Positions 17,412 through 26,193 of a stretch of DNA of 34,960 nt are shown here, one piece after another. Both the position numbers and the translations under genes were made by a program. Position 1 is the stretch's first letter; each line of letters starts with the position of its first letter. Below the pieces are notes generated by a model, which saw only the letters and a program-made list of their open reading frames with translations, had not been told where the DNA came from and did not search any database. The DNA is from Pirellulaceae bacterium (lineage in GTDB: Bacteria > Planctomycetota > Planctomycetia > Pirellulales > Pirellulaceae): assembly GCA_030748485.1 (NCBI GenBank), contig JASMLW010000049.1:1-34960 (forward strand), written 5' to 3'.

Positions 17412-17906
17412 ATGACTCAACGCGAACATCTCCGACATAAGCGGCCGACGGAATTGAGCGGTGAACGCGAGGCGATCGTCGCCTGCCCGCCGCTGCGCAG
17501 CAATGTCAATTTGTCACGGATCGTTCGCACAGCCAGCTGCTGTGGTTTCCGCCGCATGATCGTCTGCGGCAGCGCGAAAGTGGATCCCAAGATCGCGCGC
17601 GACGGCTCCGAACAGGTGCGGCTCGACGTCCGCCGCTCGCTGCCGCCGGTGCTCAAGAAGCTGCGCGGCGAAGGCTATCGACTGGTCGGTGTGGAGCAGA
17701 CGTCCGACTCTCAATCGATTTACGAATACGCCTTTCAACCGCGCTCGGTGATCGTGCTGGGACATGAGCGCAACGGTCTGCAACCGGACGTGCTGGAACT
17801 GCTGGACGACGTCGTCGAGATCCCCGTTTACGGACTACCCCACAGCTACAACGTCGCTTCGGCGGCCGCCATGGTTCTCTACGAGTATTGCAAGCAGATG
17901 AGCTAA
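17412..17906 (+). CDS. TrmH/SpoU-family RNA 2'-O-methyltransferase
   Basis: SPOUT-class, knot-forming SAM-dependent methyltransferase. The three family motifs are in order: NVNLSRIVRT (31-40), VIVLGHERNGL (113-123), and IPVYGLPHSYNVASAAAMVLYEY (137-159). At 164 residues it consists of the catalytic domain alone, closer to TrmL or TrmH minimal forms than to RlmB, which adds an L30e-like domain. The ATG at 17412 leaves a natural basic start. It lies divergent from purA and converges with the TPR-redoxin gene. Whether it modifies tRNA or rRNA is not determinable here. Confidence 0.85.
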   Translation: MTQREHLRHKRPTELSGEREAIVACPPLRSNVNLSRIVRTASCCGFRRMIVCGSAKVDPKIARDGSEQVRLDVRRSLPPVLKKLRGEGYRLVGVEQTSDSQSIYEYAFQPRSVIVLGHERNGLQPDVLELLDDVVEIPVYGLPHSYNVASAAAMVLYEYCKQMS

Positions 17907-17964
17907 TTCGGCTCGCGACACGATCCTCAACACGGCCCATGCCGCGGCGTTCCGTTCATCCCCT

Positions 17965-20352
17965 TCAGTCGGTCTTGGTCAGTTTGCCCTTGGGCTCGAC
18001 CTTCTGCTGGGTGAGCAATCGCTTGGCTTCCTTGAGCACAAACTTCGGGTCCATGAAGGGCTCGTAACTGACGTCTTGCCACAAGACCATTCCCTCTTCG
18101 TCGAGCACAAAGGTGGCGTGCAGAGGCAGCTTCTCGAAATCGTCGTAGACTCGGTGGGACTTAAAAATCTCGTGCTTGGAATCCGACAGCAGTGTGATCG
18201 GCATTTTGCCTGGCTCGTAGTTCTTGAACGACTCTTTCAACCCGTCCTGATCGTCCGTGCTGATCGCGATCAGGTTGATCCCCTCCTTCTTGTAGGTCTC
18301 GGTCATCGGCGCAAACGCTTGTAGCTGCTCAGCGCAATGCAGGCATCCATAGCCGAGATAGAAGATGACGACGACCGGCTCGCCGCGGTAATCCTTCAGC
18401 GAGTGCTTCTTTAGTTCGACGTCGGCCAGCGTCCATTCGGGAGCCGGCGAGGGCCGCCAGCGAAACGGTCCCAGCGAATCTAAGTCCGGTCGCTCGCCGA
18501 TGTCGTCGCGTAGCGTCTTTTCGACGAGCCACTTCTCGGCGAAGCCGAACTCTTTGGCGACCGGAGCCAAACGGCCGAAGACCGGCGACGCATCGAGATC
18601 GATCGACTCGCCCATCGCGCGGAGCTCGTCAAATCGCTTGCGAGCTTCGTTTTTGCGGCCGGCGTCGAACAACATGCCGACCAGCGTCGCCAGAGGTTGC
18701 ACCTCGTTTCTGTGACCGGGCAGGTATTTGACCAGCTCGTCGATCGCCGCGTCTTGCTCACCCGCGTCGTATCGAATTCGCATCAGCTGCGGGCGGTCGA
18801 CAAAGCGTCCCTTCTTCAACAAGTCGTGCGCCTGCTTGGCGTCGCCTTCGGCCAACGCCCGAAATCCCTTCAACGCCGAGACCGACTGTTCCAGCTCGCG
18901 GATGTTCCGATCGAAAGGACGCCGCGCATCTTGCTCGGCTTTCTTGATCTGCTTCTCGTCCTTCTTGTCTTGCTTCGCTTTGGCGGTCGCCGCTTCGACC
19001 TTCTTGTCGCGCTCGGACTTCTTCGCCGCCAGCAGCTTCTCGACCTCCGCCAGTTGCTTGTCGCCCGCTTCCACGTTCCCCAGACGATAATGAGCCGTTC
19101 CCAAATGCTGCAGACGTTTGACCTGCTCGCCGCTGTTCTCGGTCGGCTCCAAGTAGGGCGTCAGGCTGTAGGCGACCAGATCCGACCACTGCTCGTAGCG
19201 GATCAGCGTTTCAAACAGGCGAGTCCGCCCGTAGTAGGCGCTGCCCCGCCGCGTCAAGGTGTTGTACTTCGGATGCCGCGGGAGTTCGGTCATGTTCTTC
19301 GCCAAATCCAACGCGTCGTTCACCCGACCAACGTAGTTCAGGTTGCGAATCAACCACTCGTTGTTGTGAGCGAAGTTGTGAATCTGGTCAGGCAGCACTC
19401 GATCTCGCATCATGTGCGCGTGGTCGACGCGGGCCGACGCCTCCTGCTGCCAAACCGCATCGTTGTATCGCTTCAATCGCGAGAAGATGTGCCCGGGCAT
19501 GTGCCACATGTGGGCGATCGCCGGTGCCGCTTGTCCGCACTTCGCCGCCGAACGAACAGCCAACGCGGGACTCTTGTAGTCCCACAAGTGAATGCGAAAG
19601 TGATGGCACGGATGCAACGGCTCTTTGTCGAGCACTTGTTGCAAAATGGCGTCGACCCCAATGTAGCTGACCATCGTGCGGTCCTTCCACAAGTGCAACG
19701 CCAACAACGCCTTGGCCTCAATGTCCTCGGGATGCTTGAGTGAGATCTCTTCGAACGACTTGGTGAACGCCTCTTTCCGTTTCTTCCGCTCGTCGTTGTT
19801 CGTCGCCTTCGCCGTCAGGTATTTGTTGAGCCCGTCGATGTACATCTTCTCGCGGTCGCTCGCTTTGTCACGGCGCTTCATCGCCTCGGCCAAAAACCCT
19901 TTGGCTCGCTTGGAGTTGTTGATGTTCGACATCGCCATTCCCCAGTAGGCGATCGCGCAATCCGGATCCAGGGCGGCCGCTTGACGAAACGATCGCTCCG
20001 ACTCGAAGTACCAAAAGCCGTAGTACTGGCCCAGCCCTTGCGCGACGAACTTCTTCGCCTCCTCGCTGCTGCTGGTGCACGGGAAGTCGACGCGAATCCG
20101 CCCCGAACCCTCCATCAGATAGGCGCGCTGGCGGGCGCCCTCGTTGAACGCCTCGCCGTGGTACGAATGACCAGCCAGTGGATCGCTCGGATCGCTCGAC
20201 GGATCGGCGGCCGACTTCGTGTCGCCCTCCGTTGTCCCCTTCTTCGCCTCTTGGCTTTGCTTTGACACCTCGACAGGAGCCGGCGGCGGCGCGTCTTGGG
20301 CGAGTAGCGGTGCGGCGACGAAGACGCTGGCGAGCAATGCGCACAGTTTCAT
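17965..20352 (-). CDS. Secreted TPR protein fused to a redoxin (AhpC/TSA-like) domain
   Basis: A 795-residue exported protein. A short signal peptide ends at LLAQDA (around residue 19), followed by a Pro/Glu/Lys-rich linker. TPR-like helices cover about 95-440, with the His-rich family segment HPCHHFRIHLWD (247-258) and HMWHMPGHIFSRL (281-293), known in a family of bacterial TPR proteins. A lysine-rich coiled coil is at about 438-478, and more helices extend to about 610. The C-terminal thioredoxin-fold domain (635-780) has Cys670 and Cys673 in GYGCLHCAEQL, a CxxC-type active site, and the rest of an AhpC/TSA-like fold (VVVIFYLGY, INLIAISTDDQDG, ATFVLDEEGMVLWQ). The start codon has an AGGA site 9 bp upstream. 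It is likely periplasmic and redox-active; its substrate is unknown. Confidence 0.85.
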   Translation of the reverse strand: MKLCALLASVFVAAPLLAQDAPPPAPVEVSKQSQEAKKGTTEGDTKSAADPSSDPSDPLAGHSYHGEAFNEGARQRAYLMEGSGRIRVDFPCTSSSEEAKKFVAQGLGQYYGFWYFESERSFRQAAALDPDCAIAYWGMAMSNINNSKRAKGFLAEAMKRRDKASDREKMYIDGLNKYLTAKATNNDERKKRKEAFTKSFEEISLKHPEDIEAKALLALHLWKDRTMVSYIGVDAILQQVLDKEPLHPCHHFRIHLWDYKSPALAVRSAAKCGQAAPAIAHMWHMPGHIFSRLKRYNDAVWQQEASARVDHAHMMRDRVLPDQIHNFAHNNEWLIRNLNYVGRVNDALDLAKNMTELPRHPKYNTLTRRGSAYYGRTRLFETLIRYEQWSDLVAYSLTPYLEPTENSGEQVKRLQHLGTAHYRLGNVEAGDKQLAEVEKLLAAKKSERDKKVEAATAKAKQDKKDEKQIKKAEQDARRPFDRNIRELEQSVSALKGFRALAEGDAKQAHDLLKKGRFVDRPQLMRIRYDAGEQDAAIDELVKYLPGHRNEVQPLATLVGMLFDAGRKNEARKRFDELRAMGESIDLDASPVFGRLAPVAKEFGFAEKWLVEKTLRDDIGERPDLDSLGPFRWRPSPAPEWTLADVELKKHSLKDYRGEPVVVIFYLGYGCLHCAEQLQAFAPMTETYKKEGINLIAISTDDQDGLKESFKNYEPGKMPITLLSDSKHEIFKSHRVYDDFEKLPLHATFVLDEEGMVLWQDVSYEPFMDPKFVLKEAKRLLTQQKVEPKGKLTKTD

Positions 20353-20518
20353 GGAGGGTCCTACTTTGAGATCGCGATGGGAAACAGACGGGAAGATTCA
20401 GCGTAGATGGGAACTCAAAGATTTGCAATTAGCGACACATCTCGCGACGCCCGCCGCCCTGGTCGTCGCGTCCAGCCGTCGCGTTCGTCCCGCTCAGCAG
20501 CCGTGTCCAACACCGCGC

Positions 20519-20743
20519 CTAATCGTCCTCCCAACCCACCTCCAGTGATTCGCCGTCGAACTCGACCAGGTCGCCCGGGTAGAGCTTCCGCCGGCGGCGT
20601 GTCTCTAGCTCGCCATTGACTTGCACCAGTCCGGTCTGGATGAGAATCTTGGCCTGGCCGCCCGTCCCCACGACACCCGCCAATTTGAGAAACCGATCCA
20701 GCGAGATGAAGGGCGGATCCCCCGCTTGATTCTCTTCAGGCAC
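20519..20743 (-). CDS. Small S4-domain RNA-binding protein
   Basis: A small protein dominated by an S4 RNA-binding domain: PFISLDRFLKLAGVVGTGGQAK, then VNGELETRRRRKLYPGDLVEFDGESLEV. It resembles the YbcJ/RlbA-like single S4 family, about 70 residues. The GTG at 20743 gives 74 residues and has a GGGAG site 6 bp upstream; longer starts exist at 20806 (ATG) and 20869 (GTG), which would add a non-conserved, low-complexity basic N-terminus. The gene is divergent from the BlaI regulator, whose promoter at 20877 would sit just beyond the longest version. It may act in ribosome assembly, but no target is known. Confidence 0.75.
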   Translation of the reverse strand: MPEENQAGDPPFISLDRFLKLAGVVGTGGQAKILIQTGLVQVNGELETRRRRKLYPGDLVEFDGESLEVGWEDD

Positions 20744-20876
20744 GCGCGGCTCCCGTGAAAATGCTGGCAACCGGTCGGAACCGCCACGTGGGCTCCCGAC
20801 CGGCATTGAGCGATTGTCGGTCGGCCGAGTCAGTCTGCCAACCGGTCCCTTTTTTTGGTTTTTCACCACTTTTCTC

Positions 20877-20911
20877 TTGTCAGCCGACTAGACAATCGAT
20901 ATAAGCTTATA
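20877..20911 (+). promoter_or_regulatory. Near-consensus promoter with operator-like palindrome for the BlaI-M56 operon
   Basis: TTGTCA (20877-20882) and TATAAG (20900-20905) are separated by exactly 17 bp, each 5/6 to the sigma-70 consensus. The -10 box forms the left half of a perfect 12-bp palindrome TATAAGCTTATA (20900-20911). The inverted repeat TTGTC/GACAA (20877-20895) embraces the -35 region, and another AAGCTT lies at 20917-20922. This geometry fits autorepression by the downstream BlaI-type repressor, which is known to bind its own promoter region in related systems. Confidence 0.7.
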
Positions 20912-20949
20912 CATCTAAGCTTTAAAACTCCGGCTTAATTGAGCTAACG

Positions 20950-21357
20950 ATGGACAATCAAAACCAGATGGATCGAGAGCCGACGGAGCGCGAGTTGGAG
21001 ATCCTCAAGATCCTCTGGCGGCGCCGTGAGGCGACAGTCCGGCAAGTGTACGAAGAGCTTCGCGAGCGGCTGCCGATCGTGCAGAACACGGTTCAAGCGT
21101 TCTTGCGAACGATGGAGGAGAAGGGATTCGTCAGGCACCGCCGCGAGGGACGGACGTTCATTTACGAGCCGACGATCGACCAATTGGCCACGTCGCAAAA
21201 CATGGCGTCGGACCTGTTGAAGCGGGTGTTTGACGGGGCGGTCGACCAGTTGGTGCAGAGCGTTTTTTCCGCCAAGCCGCCCACCGGCGACGAATTGGAT
21301 CGCCTGGAGGCGTTGATTCAGCAGCAGAAATCGAATGCTGAGGAGACGACGCCATGA
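20950..21357 (+). CDS. BlaI/MecI/CopY-family transcriptional repressor
   Basis: A 135-residue dimeric winged-helix repressor of the BlaI family. PTERELEILKILWRRREATVRQVYEEL (11-37) and the recognition segment VQNTVQAFLRTMEEKGFVRH (44-63) are typical, with the wing REGRTFIYEP (65-74). The C-terminal helices (80-130) form the dimer interface; family members are inactivated there by proteolysis triggered by their membrane peptidase. The stop codon overlaps the ATG of the downstream M56 peptidase by 4 bp (ATGA), so the pair is translationally coupled. Autoregulation is likely from the upstream palindromes. It is not necessarily concerned with beta-lactams. Confidence 0.92.
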   Translation: MDNQNQMDREPTERELEILKILWRRREATVRQVYEELRERLPIVQNTVQAFLRTMEEKGFVRHRREGRTFIYEPTIDQLATSQNMASDLLKRVFDGAVDQLVQSVFSAKPPTGDELDRLEALIQQQKSNAEETTP

Positions 21358-24275
21358 ACGAATGGATGGCTCGCGCGGCCCACCAGGCGCCGGCCCTCAT
21401 CTGCGGCTCGACAGCGATCATGGCGATCGGGATCGGCATGGCGTGCCGGTTCCAGACGGCCGTGCACCGTCAGCGAATCGCGGAGACAGCCGTGACAGCC
21501 GCATTCTTGTGGTGCGTGCTGCTGATTGTTCCGCTGCCGCGGTGGACCGGTGACGATCTCATTCCGCCGGAACCTGTGGCCGCGCCGCGGCGGAGCGCAT
21601 CGATCGAGTCGCCGCCGGAGCGTTCGGGGAGCGGGCCCATGCTGGGGTCGTTTATCGATTGGGCGCGGGGACACGTTGAGATCGACGAGTCAGCGGCGCC
21701 GCCTCAGGAAGATCCGCAGCCGGTGGCTGCTAGCACTCGCCCACAAACAGCGCAAACTCGTTGGAGTTGGCGCGGTGTGGAGTCGTATCTGAGCTGGGGA
21801 TATTTGGCGGGCGTGGGCATTTGCGGCGGCTGGTTAGTGCTGGGGCGGTTGTTGCTGACGTGGCGAGTCCACCTGGCCCGCCCGGCTCCGGATTGGTTGC
21901 AGGAGATCTACGGGGCGTTGCCGTATTCGCGGCGGCGGCCGCGTTTGGTGGTGTCGCCGCATTTCGGCTGGCCGTTTTCCTGCGGAGTGTTTTGGCAGAC
22001 GGTCGTGTTGCCGGAGGCGTATTGCCGCCGCGAGTTGTCGGACAGTTTACGGCATGTGTTGTTGCACGAATTGGTTCACGCCGAGAAGTGGGACGCGCGG
22101 GGACGATTTCTGCTCAACATTGGCTTTCCGGTTTTTTACATCCATCCGCTATACTGGCGCCTCCGCTGGCAAGCCATCTTCGACGCGGAGTTGGTCGCCG
22201 ACGATCGCGCGGCGCGACATTCGTCACTTCAACAGTACGCAAGTGGGTTAGTTCATCTGATCCGAGAAGCCGGAGCGGTGCGACCGACGTCTTGGGCCAC
22301 CTCACCGGCATACGCATCTTGGACGCAGTTCTCGAGGAGAATAAATATGCTTATGGTCCGCGAGGATCCTTTGGCTTGGCGCACGTCGAGAGTCTTTCAA
22401 TTCGTAGTGATCGTGCTAGCGATCGCCGCCTTGGGTCCGGGCGTGGCCATTTGGGGTGTGGACAGCGGGTCGTCGTCGGCGATCGGCGCGTTGCCGGACA
22501 ATTCGGCGGCTGGCCTGACGGCTCCCGCGGAGACGATCCTGCCGCCGTCGACGAAGTCATTTTTCTCGATCCCGAACCTCAAGAAGACGGGCGACGCCTG
22601 GCGGAGGACTCAGCTGGGCAAGCTGACGCAGGATCCGTTGATGAAGCCGTTCATCGAGGATCTGGACAAGCAGATCGACGAGAAGCTGGCGGAGACGAAA
22701 ACTCGCCTAGGAATCACTTGGGAAGACGTCAAGGAGATTTACGCCGGGGAGATCTGTTTAGCGACGGTTCAGCCGGACGGCGACGCCAAGAAATTCGGCA
22801 TGGTGCTGGTGATCGACGTGACGGGCCGGGACGACCAAGTGGCGGCGTTACTCAAGAAGATCGACGCGGGAATGCGGAGCCGCAAGGCGGAGCGGAAATC
22901 CTCGACGGTCGCGGGAGCGTCGGTGGTGTCGCACACGTTGCCGCGTGAAAAGGGCGAGCGAATCCGCCGCCAATCGCTGCACACCCATTACAAAAACCGT
23001 CTCATCGCGACCGACGACGCGGGAACGTTGTCGGCGATCATCGCCAGCATCAACGGCGACGGCGATCAGCAACTGGGCGACTCCAAGGCGTTCCGTTTCT
23101 GCCTGTCTCGCGCCAACGAGTTGGCGAAGAACAAGCCGCACGTTCGTTGGTTCATCGAACCGTTGGGATTTGCTCAGGTGAATCAAGCGGCCAAGTTGGC
23201 CGGCAAGCGGCGGCGCGGGAAAGATCGAGTGGCCGTTCTTCAGAAGCAGGGCTTCTCGGCGGTCGCGGGAGCGGGGGGCGTGATTCTCTTCGATCAGGGG
23301 AGCTTGGACGCGCGGTACCACGCCTACGTTTACGCGCCCGCCCGGAAACGCGAATTGGCCGTTCGTATTCTCGACTTCCCGAATTCGCTCAACCCCACGC
23401 CTCCCGCGTGGCTGCCGGACACGATGGGATCCGCCTTGTCGTTCAATTGGAAAATGCTCAACGCGTTCGACGCCGCCGAGACACTCGTCAACGCGATGGC
23501 GGGCGACGAGATTTGGGAGGACTTGTGGGACAGCATCAAGAACGATCCCAACGGTCCCATGATTGACGTGCGCCGCGACCTGATCAGTCAGTTCGACGAT
23601 CGCGTCCACGTCGTCACGAAGACCAAGACGCCGATCGACGTGGACAGCGAGCAGACGCTTGTCATCATTAAAGTTCGCAACGAGCAACTCGTCGCCAAGA
23701 CGATCGCCGACGCCGTGCGCCGCGACCCGACCGTCACTAAGAAATCTCACCGCAACCGCACGATCTGGCACATCGACGTCGACGCGGCGGACGACGAGGA
23801 CGAAGAAGAAGAGGAGGGCGACGAGCGGCTGATCCGCCACATGGCGATCACGGTGACGAAGGGTTATATCCTGGCTGGCTCCGACTTGGAGATCTTGCAC
23901 GCCGTGATTGACAACATCGACGGGGAGGGCAATGCGCTCAGCGCCTCGGAGGACTACAAGAACGTCGTGGCTTCCTTGGAGAAACTCGGGGCCAAGTCGG
24001 ACAGTTTCCGCGCCTTCGCTCAGCGCAGCGACACGTACCACACGAACTACGAACTGTTGCGACAGGGCAAGCTGCCGCAAGCCGAAACGATGCTCGCCCA
24101 GTTCGTCGGCTCGATCTTCGCCGGCGGAGGGGACCGCGATCCCGATCGCGAGCAAGAGATCGACGGTTCAAAACTGCCTCCCTTCGAGAGCGTGAAGAAG
24201 TACTTTCGTCCGGGCGGATTCTTCGTGCAGACCGAAGACGACGGCTGGGTCTTGTCAGGCGGCGTCGTTCGCTAG
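21354..24275 (+). CDS. M56-family (BlaR1-like) membrane metallopeptidase with a large C-terminal extracytoplasmic domain
   Basis: A 973-residue protein, the partner of the BlaI-type repressor. Membrane segments lie at about 13-31, 47-62, 145-169 and 347-367. The zinc peptidase motif HELVH is at 238-242 and a downstream Glu ligand at 279 (DAELVADD). In BlaR1 this domain is intracellular and cleaves or causes cleavage of BlaI. The C-terminal part (about 370-973) is far larger than the penicillin-binding sensor of BlaR1 (about 260 residues). It has no SxxK motif that I can place, and instead shows DUF3352-like features, a mixed alpha/beta pattern ending in an acidic run (DDEDEEEEEGDE). The signal it senses is unknown. 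Confidence 0.8.
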   Translation: MNEWMARAAHQAPALICGSTAIMAIGIGMACRFQTAVHRQRIAETAVTAAFLWCVLLIVPLPRWTGDDLIPPEPVAAPRRSASIESPPERSGSGPMLGSFIDWARGHVEIDESAAPPQEDPQPVAASTRPQTAQTRWSWRGVESYLSWGYLAGVGICGGWLVLGRLLLTWRVHLARPAPDWLQEIYGALPYSRRRPRLVVSPHFGWPFSCGVFWQTVVLPEAYCRRELSDSLRHVLLHELVHAEKWDARGRFLLNIGFPVFYIHPLYWRLRWQAIFDAELVADDRAARHSSLQQYASGLVHLIREAGAVRPTSWATSPAYASWTQFSRRINMLMVREDPLAWRTSRVFQFVVIVLAIAALGPGVAIWGVDSGSSSAIGALPDNSAAGLTAPAETILPPSTKSFFSIPNLKKTGDAWRRTQLGKLTQDPLMKPFIEDLDKQIDEKLAETKTRLGITWEDVKEIYAGEICLATVQPDGDAKKFGMVLVIDVTGRDDQVAALLKKIDAGMRSRKAERKSSTVAGASVVSHTLPREKGERIRRQSLHTHYKNRLIATDDAGTLSAIIASINGDGDQQLGDSKAFRFCLSRANELAKNKPHVRWFIEPLGFAQVNQAAKLAGKRRRGKDRVAVLQKQGFSAVAGAGGVILFDQGSLDARYHAYVYAPARKRELAVRILDFPNSLNPTPPAWLPDTMGSALSFNWKMLNAFDAAETLVNAMAGDEIWEDLWDSIKNDPNGPMIDVRRDLISQFDDRVHVVTKTKTPIDVDSEQTLVIIKVRNEQLVAKTIADAVRRDPTVTKKSHRNRTIWHIDVDAADDEDEEEEEGDERLIRHMAITVTKGYILAGSDLEILHAVIDNIDGEGNALSASEDYKNVVASLEKLGAKSDSFRAFAQRSDTYHTNYELLRQGKLPQAETMLAQFVGSIFAGGGDRDPDREQEIDGSKLPPFESVKKYFRPGGFFVQTEDDGWVLSGGVVR

Positions 24276-24420
24276 TGAAAGCGGTGTTGAGGGGAGAAGG
24301 CAGTCTGAGGTTGTCAGCGCGCATTGTGCGACGGCCAGCCATGGAACTCTGGTCCGGCCAAATGAAGACGTTGATGACCGCCAGATGTCACCGGCGTCGC
24401 GCGTGGATGTTTTGCGGTTG

Positions 24421-24480
24421 GGTGTCCCGGATTGATCTTCGCGGGTGTCCCGGATTGATCTTCGCGGATTGATCTTCGCG
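24421..24480. repeat. 23-bp tandem repeat
   Basis: GGTGTCCCGGATTGATCTTCGCG occurs twice head to tail (24421-24443, 24444-24466), followed by a third partial copy missing the first 9 bp (24467-24480). Confidence 0.85.
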
Positions 24481-24538
24481 ACGCGTGTGTGGAACGATCC
24501 ATCTCGTGGCTCCCCGCACCCGCGCTCCCAAAAGAGCT

Positions 24539-24594
24539 GGGGCGTTGACGCCCCAATCCGCCGCAGGCGGCGCAGGCCCGTGCTTGAGCACGGG
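24539..24594. repeat. Three consecutive perfect hairpins
   Basis: GGGGCGT-TG-ACGCCCC (24539-24554), CCGCC-GCA-GGCGG (24558-24570) and CCCGTGC-TTGA-GCACGGG (24577-24594) follow one another within 56 bp. This looks like a REP/BIME-type palindromic element rather than a terminator, since no T-run follows. Confidence 0.75.
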
Positions 24595-25311
24595 TGAACC
24601 AGGCGCGGCGGCTGCATCTCAACGTTCCATTCCCGCGTCGCCTCGCGCCACCGCGTTCCAGCATTTCGTCGCCGCTGCAGCCCAACGATCCAATCCACGT
24701 CGCAGAGCGAAATCCGATGGTCGATGACGCATGAAAGCCGCGCGTTGACGATCAAGAGTAGGTTCGCCTTCGCGGGATAACGCACAAGTTGACCGAGCCG
24801 ACCATCAACTCGCAAGTGTATGAGCGGGATAAGAGTTGCCGTCGCGCTTGCGTGACCTCTGACGCCAGTCTGGCACAGTTGGCCGGAAACCACATGAAAT
24901 CGTGGTGAACTGCCGCGATTCGTGATTCATGTGTCAGGTCACTTCCGCTAATCAAACGGTCGACCAGAAGCACATCACACATGGCGCCCAGTTCATGGAA
25001 ACGACAATCGACCTCGATCCGCCTTCGAACTTCCGTGGCTTGCAACTCCTGGCCGTGGCTCGGCCATTGAATCTCTCCATAGATTGGTTGTGGGTTCTTC
25101 GTTAAATTGGGAGGTTTAGCTCGGTGTGACGCACTGTTGTCAGACCTTGGCATTGGCGCAACAAGGGAATCCAGCGCCACGGTTGTTTGCGTTGCGCGAG
25201 TCGTGTTTACCAGCGCGTTCACGGCCAAGAGTGGCCGTGCCACTTCTCTTCGTCGTCTCGCGCACGTTCACCTACGACGCGGCCGGGTCGCTACCGGCTA
25301 GTTCGTTACAC

Positions 25312-26040
25312 CTAGCTCGTTTGAATGCGGTCCGTCAGTTTCTTCACTTCCTGCTGAAACTGCTCGCGGAGTTCATTGAATCGAGCCACGCTCTTTTCGC
25401 CCGGCGCCTTGACGTAGTCCAGCATGATTTCTTCGCAGGCGATGAACTCGCCCGATACGTCGGCGACCGCGGCGGCGATGTCGACTGGAATGTTGGTGAC
25501 TCCGTTGGCGTCGCCGTGCAGCAAGTCGCCTTGGTTCACCATCAGTCCACCAACTCGTACGGGCAGGCCCAAGTGCAGCATGTGGCAGTAGCCGTGCGAG
25601 CAGATCGTGGAGCCCGTGAAGACAGGGTAGCTGAGCGCTTTCACTTGTTCGAGATCGCGACCGCCGCCGTTGGTCACCAGTCCGACGGAGCCGAACGCCT
25701 GATAGGTTGAGCACATCACCTCGCCGAACACAGCGGCCACCGGGGGGTCGTCAGCGTCTTGGAAAGCGACGACCGCCGGACCGGGCAACTCGGCGAATTG
25801 TTCGAGTTGCTTCTGTATGCTCCCGTAGGCGTCGCCGCCCGAGGGCGGGGCGTCGGAGCGAAAACAGGCGGTCGTGGCGAATCCAACCATCGGAGGCATC
25901 TCGGGAAAATTCGATTGGACGCGTTTGTCCATGTAGCCTTGATTTCGCGGCCGCACATCGAACAACTCGATCACATTGCAGATCGTGGGCGTATCAAATT
26001 GAGCCAGTTTGTCGAGCGTATCTTGCGAAATAGCGGTCAT
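25312..26040 (-). CDS. RraA-family protein
   Basis: A 242-residue member of the RraA/HMG aldolase-like fold, which includes RNase E inhibitor RraA, 4-hydroxy-4-methyl-2-oxoglutarate aldolase and proteins once called dimethylmenaquinone methyltransferases. The conserved FGEVMCSTYQAFGSVGLVT (105-123) is followed by NGGGRD (124-129); Arg128 and Asp129 match the substrate and metal positions, but the usual D/G pair before them reads NG. A further match is GDANGVTNIP. A GAGGAG site precedes the ATG. It is 153 bp after glnA on the same strand. Function beyond the fold is not assignable; aldolase or decarboxylase activity on an oxo-acid is the most likely. Confidence 0.8.
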   Translation of the reverse strand: MTAISQDTLDKLAQFDTPTICNVIELFDVRPRNQGYMDKRVQSNFPEMPPMVGFATTACFRSDAPPSGGDAYGSIQKQLEQFAELPGPAVVAFQDADDPPVAAVFGEVMCSTYQAFGSVGLVTNGGGRDLEQVKALSYPVFTGSTICSHGYCHMLHLGLPVRVGGLMVNQGDLLHGDANGVTNIPVDIAAAVADVSGEFIACEEIMLDYVKAPGEKSVARFNELREQFQQEVKKLTDRIQTS

Positions 26041-26193
26041 GCGCGAAAGCTCCTCGGGCGTGACGAAGTGGAGGGAAGCAGGCAGGGCGCCAACGCTCTC
26101 AAGCGTCGAGTGAATCCGCCAACCTACCAGCGCGAACAGAGCGGCTCAACGGGTAGCCGACGCGGCGTGCATCTCACATCGCGGAAGGCGATG

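Larger units (their letters stand above)
24276..25311. other. Gene-free region of about 1 kb
   Basis: Between the M56 peptidase and the RraA-family gene no convincing coding region was found; open frames here have no recognisable domain and no ribosome-binding site. The stretch contains a 23-bp tandem repeat, three successive hairpins, and a hairpin AGTGGC-CGT-GCCACT at 25230-25244. It may be a degraded element or a home for repeats. Confidence 0.6.

Noticed and set aside
24255-24893. 212-codon minus-strand frame covering the repeats and hairpins
   Set aside because: Most of the frame is made of the tandem repeats and palindromes, and it overlaps the end of the M56 gene antisense.
24752-25243. 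163-codon minus-strand frame in the gene-free kilobase
   Set aside because: No domain, no RBS and no coupling to neighbours; at best a decayed fragment. A homology search would settle it.
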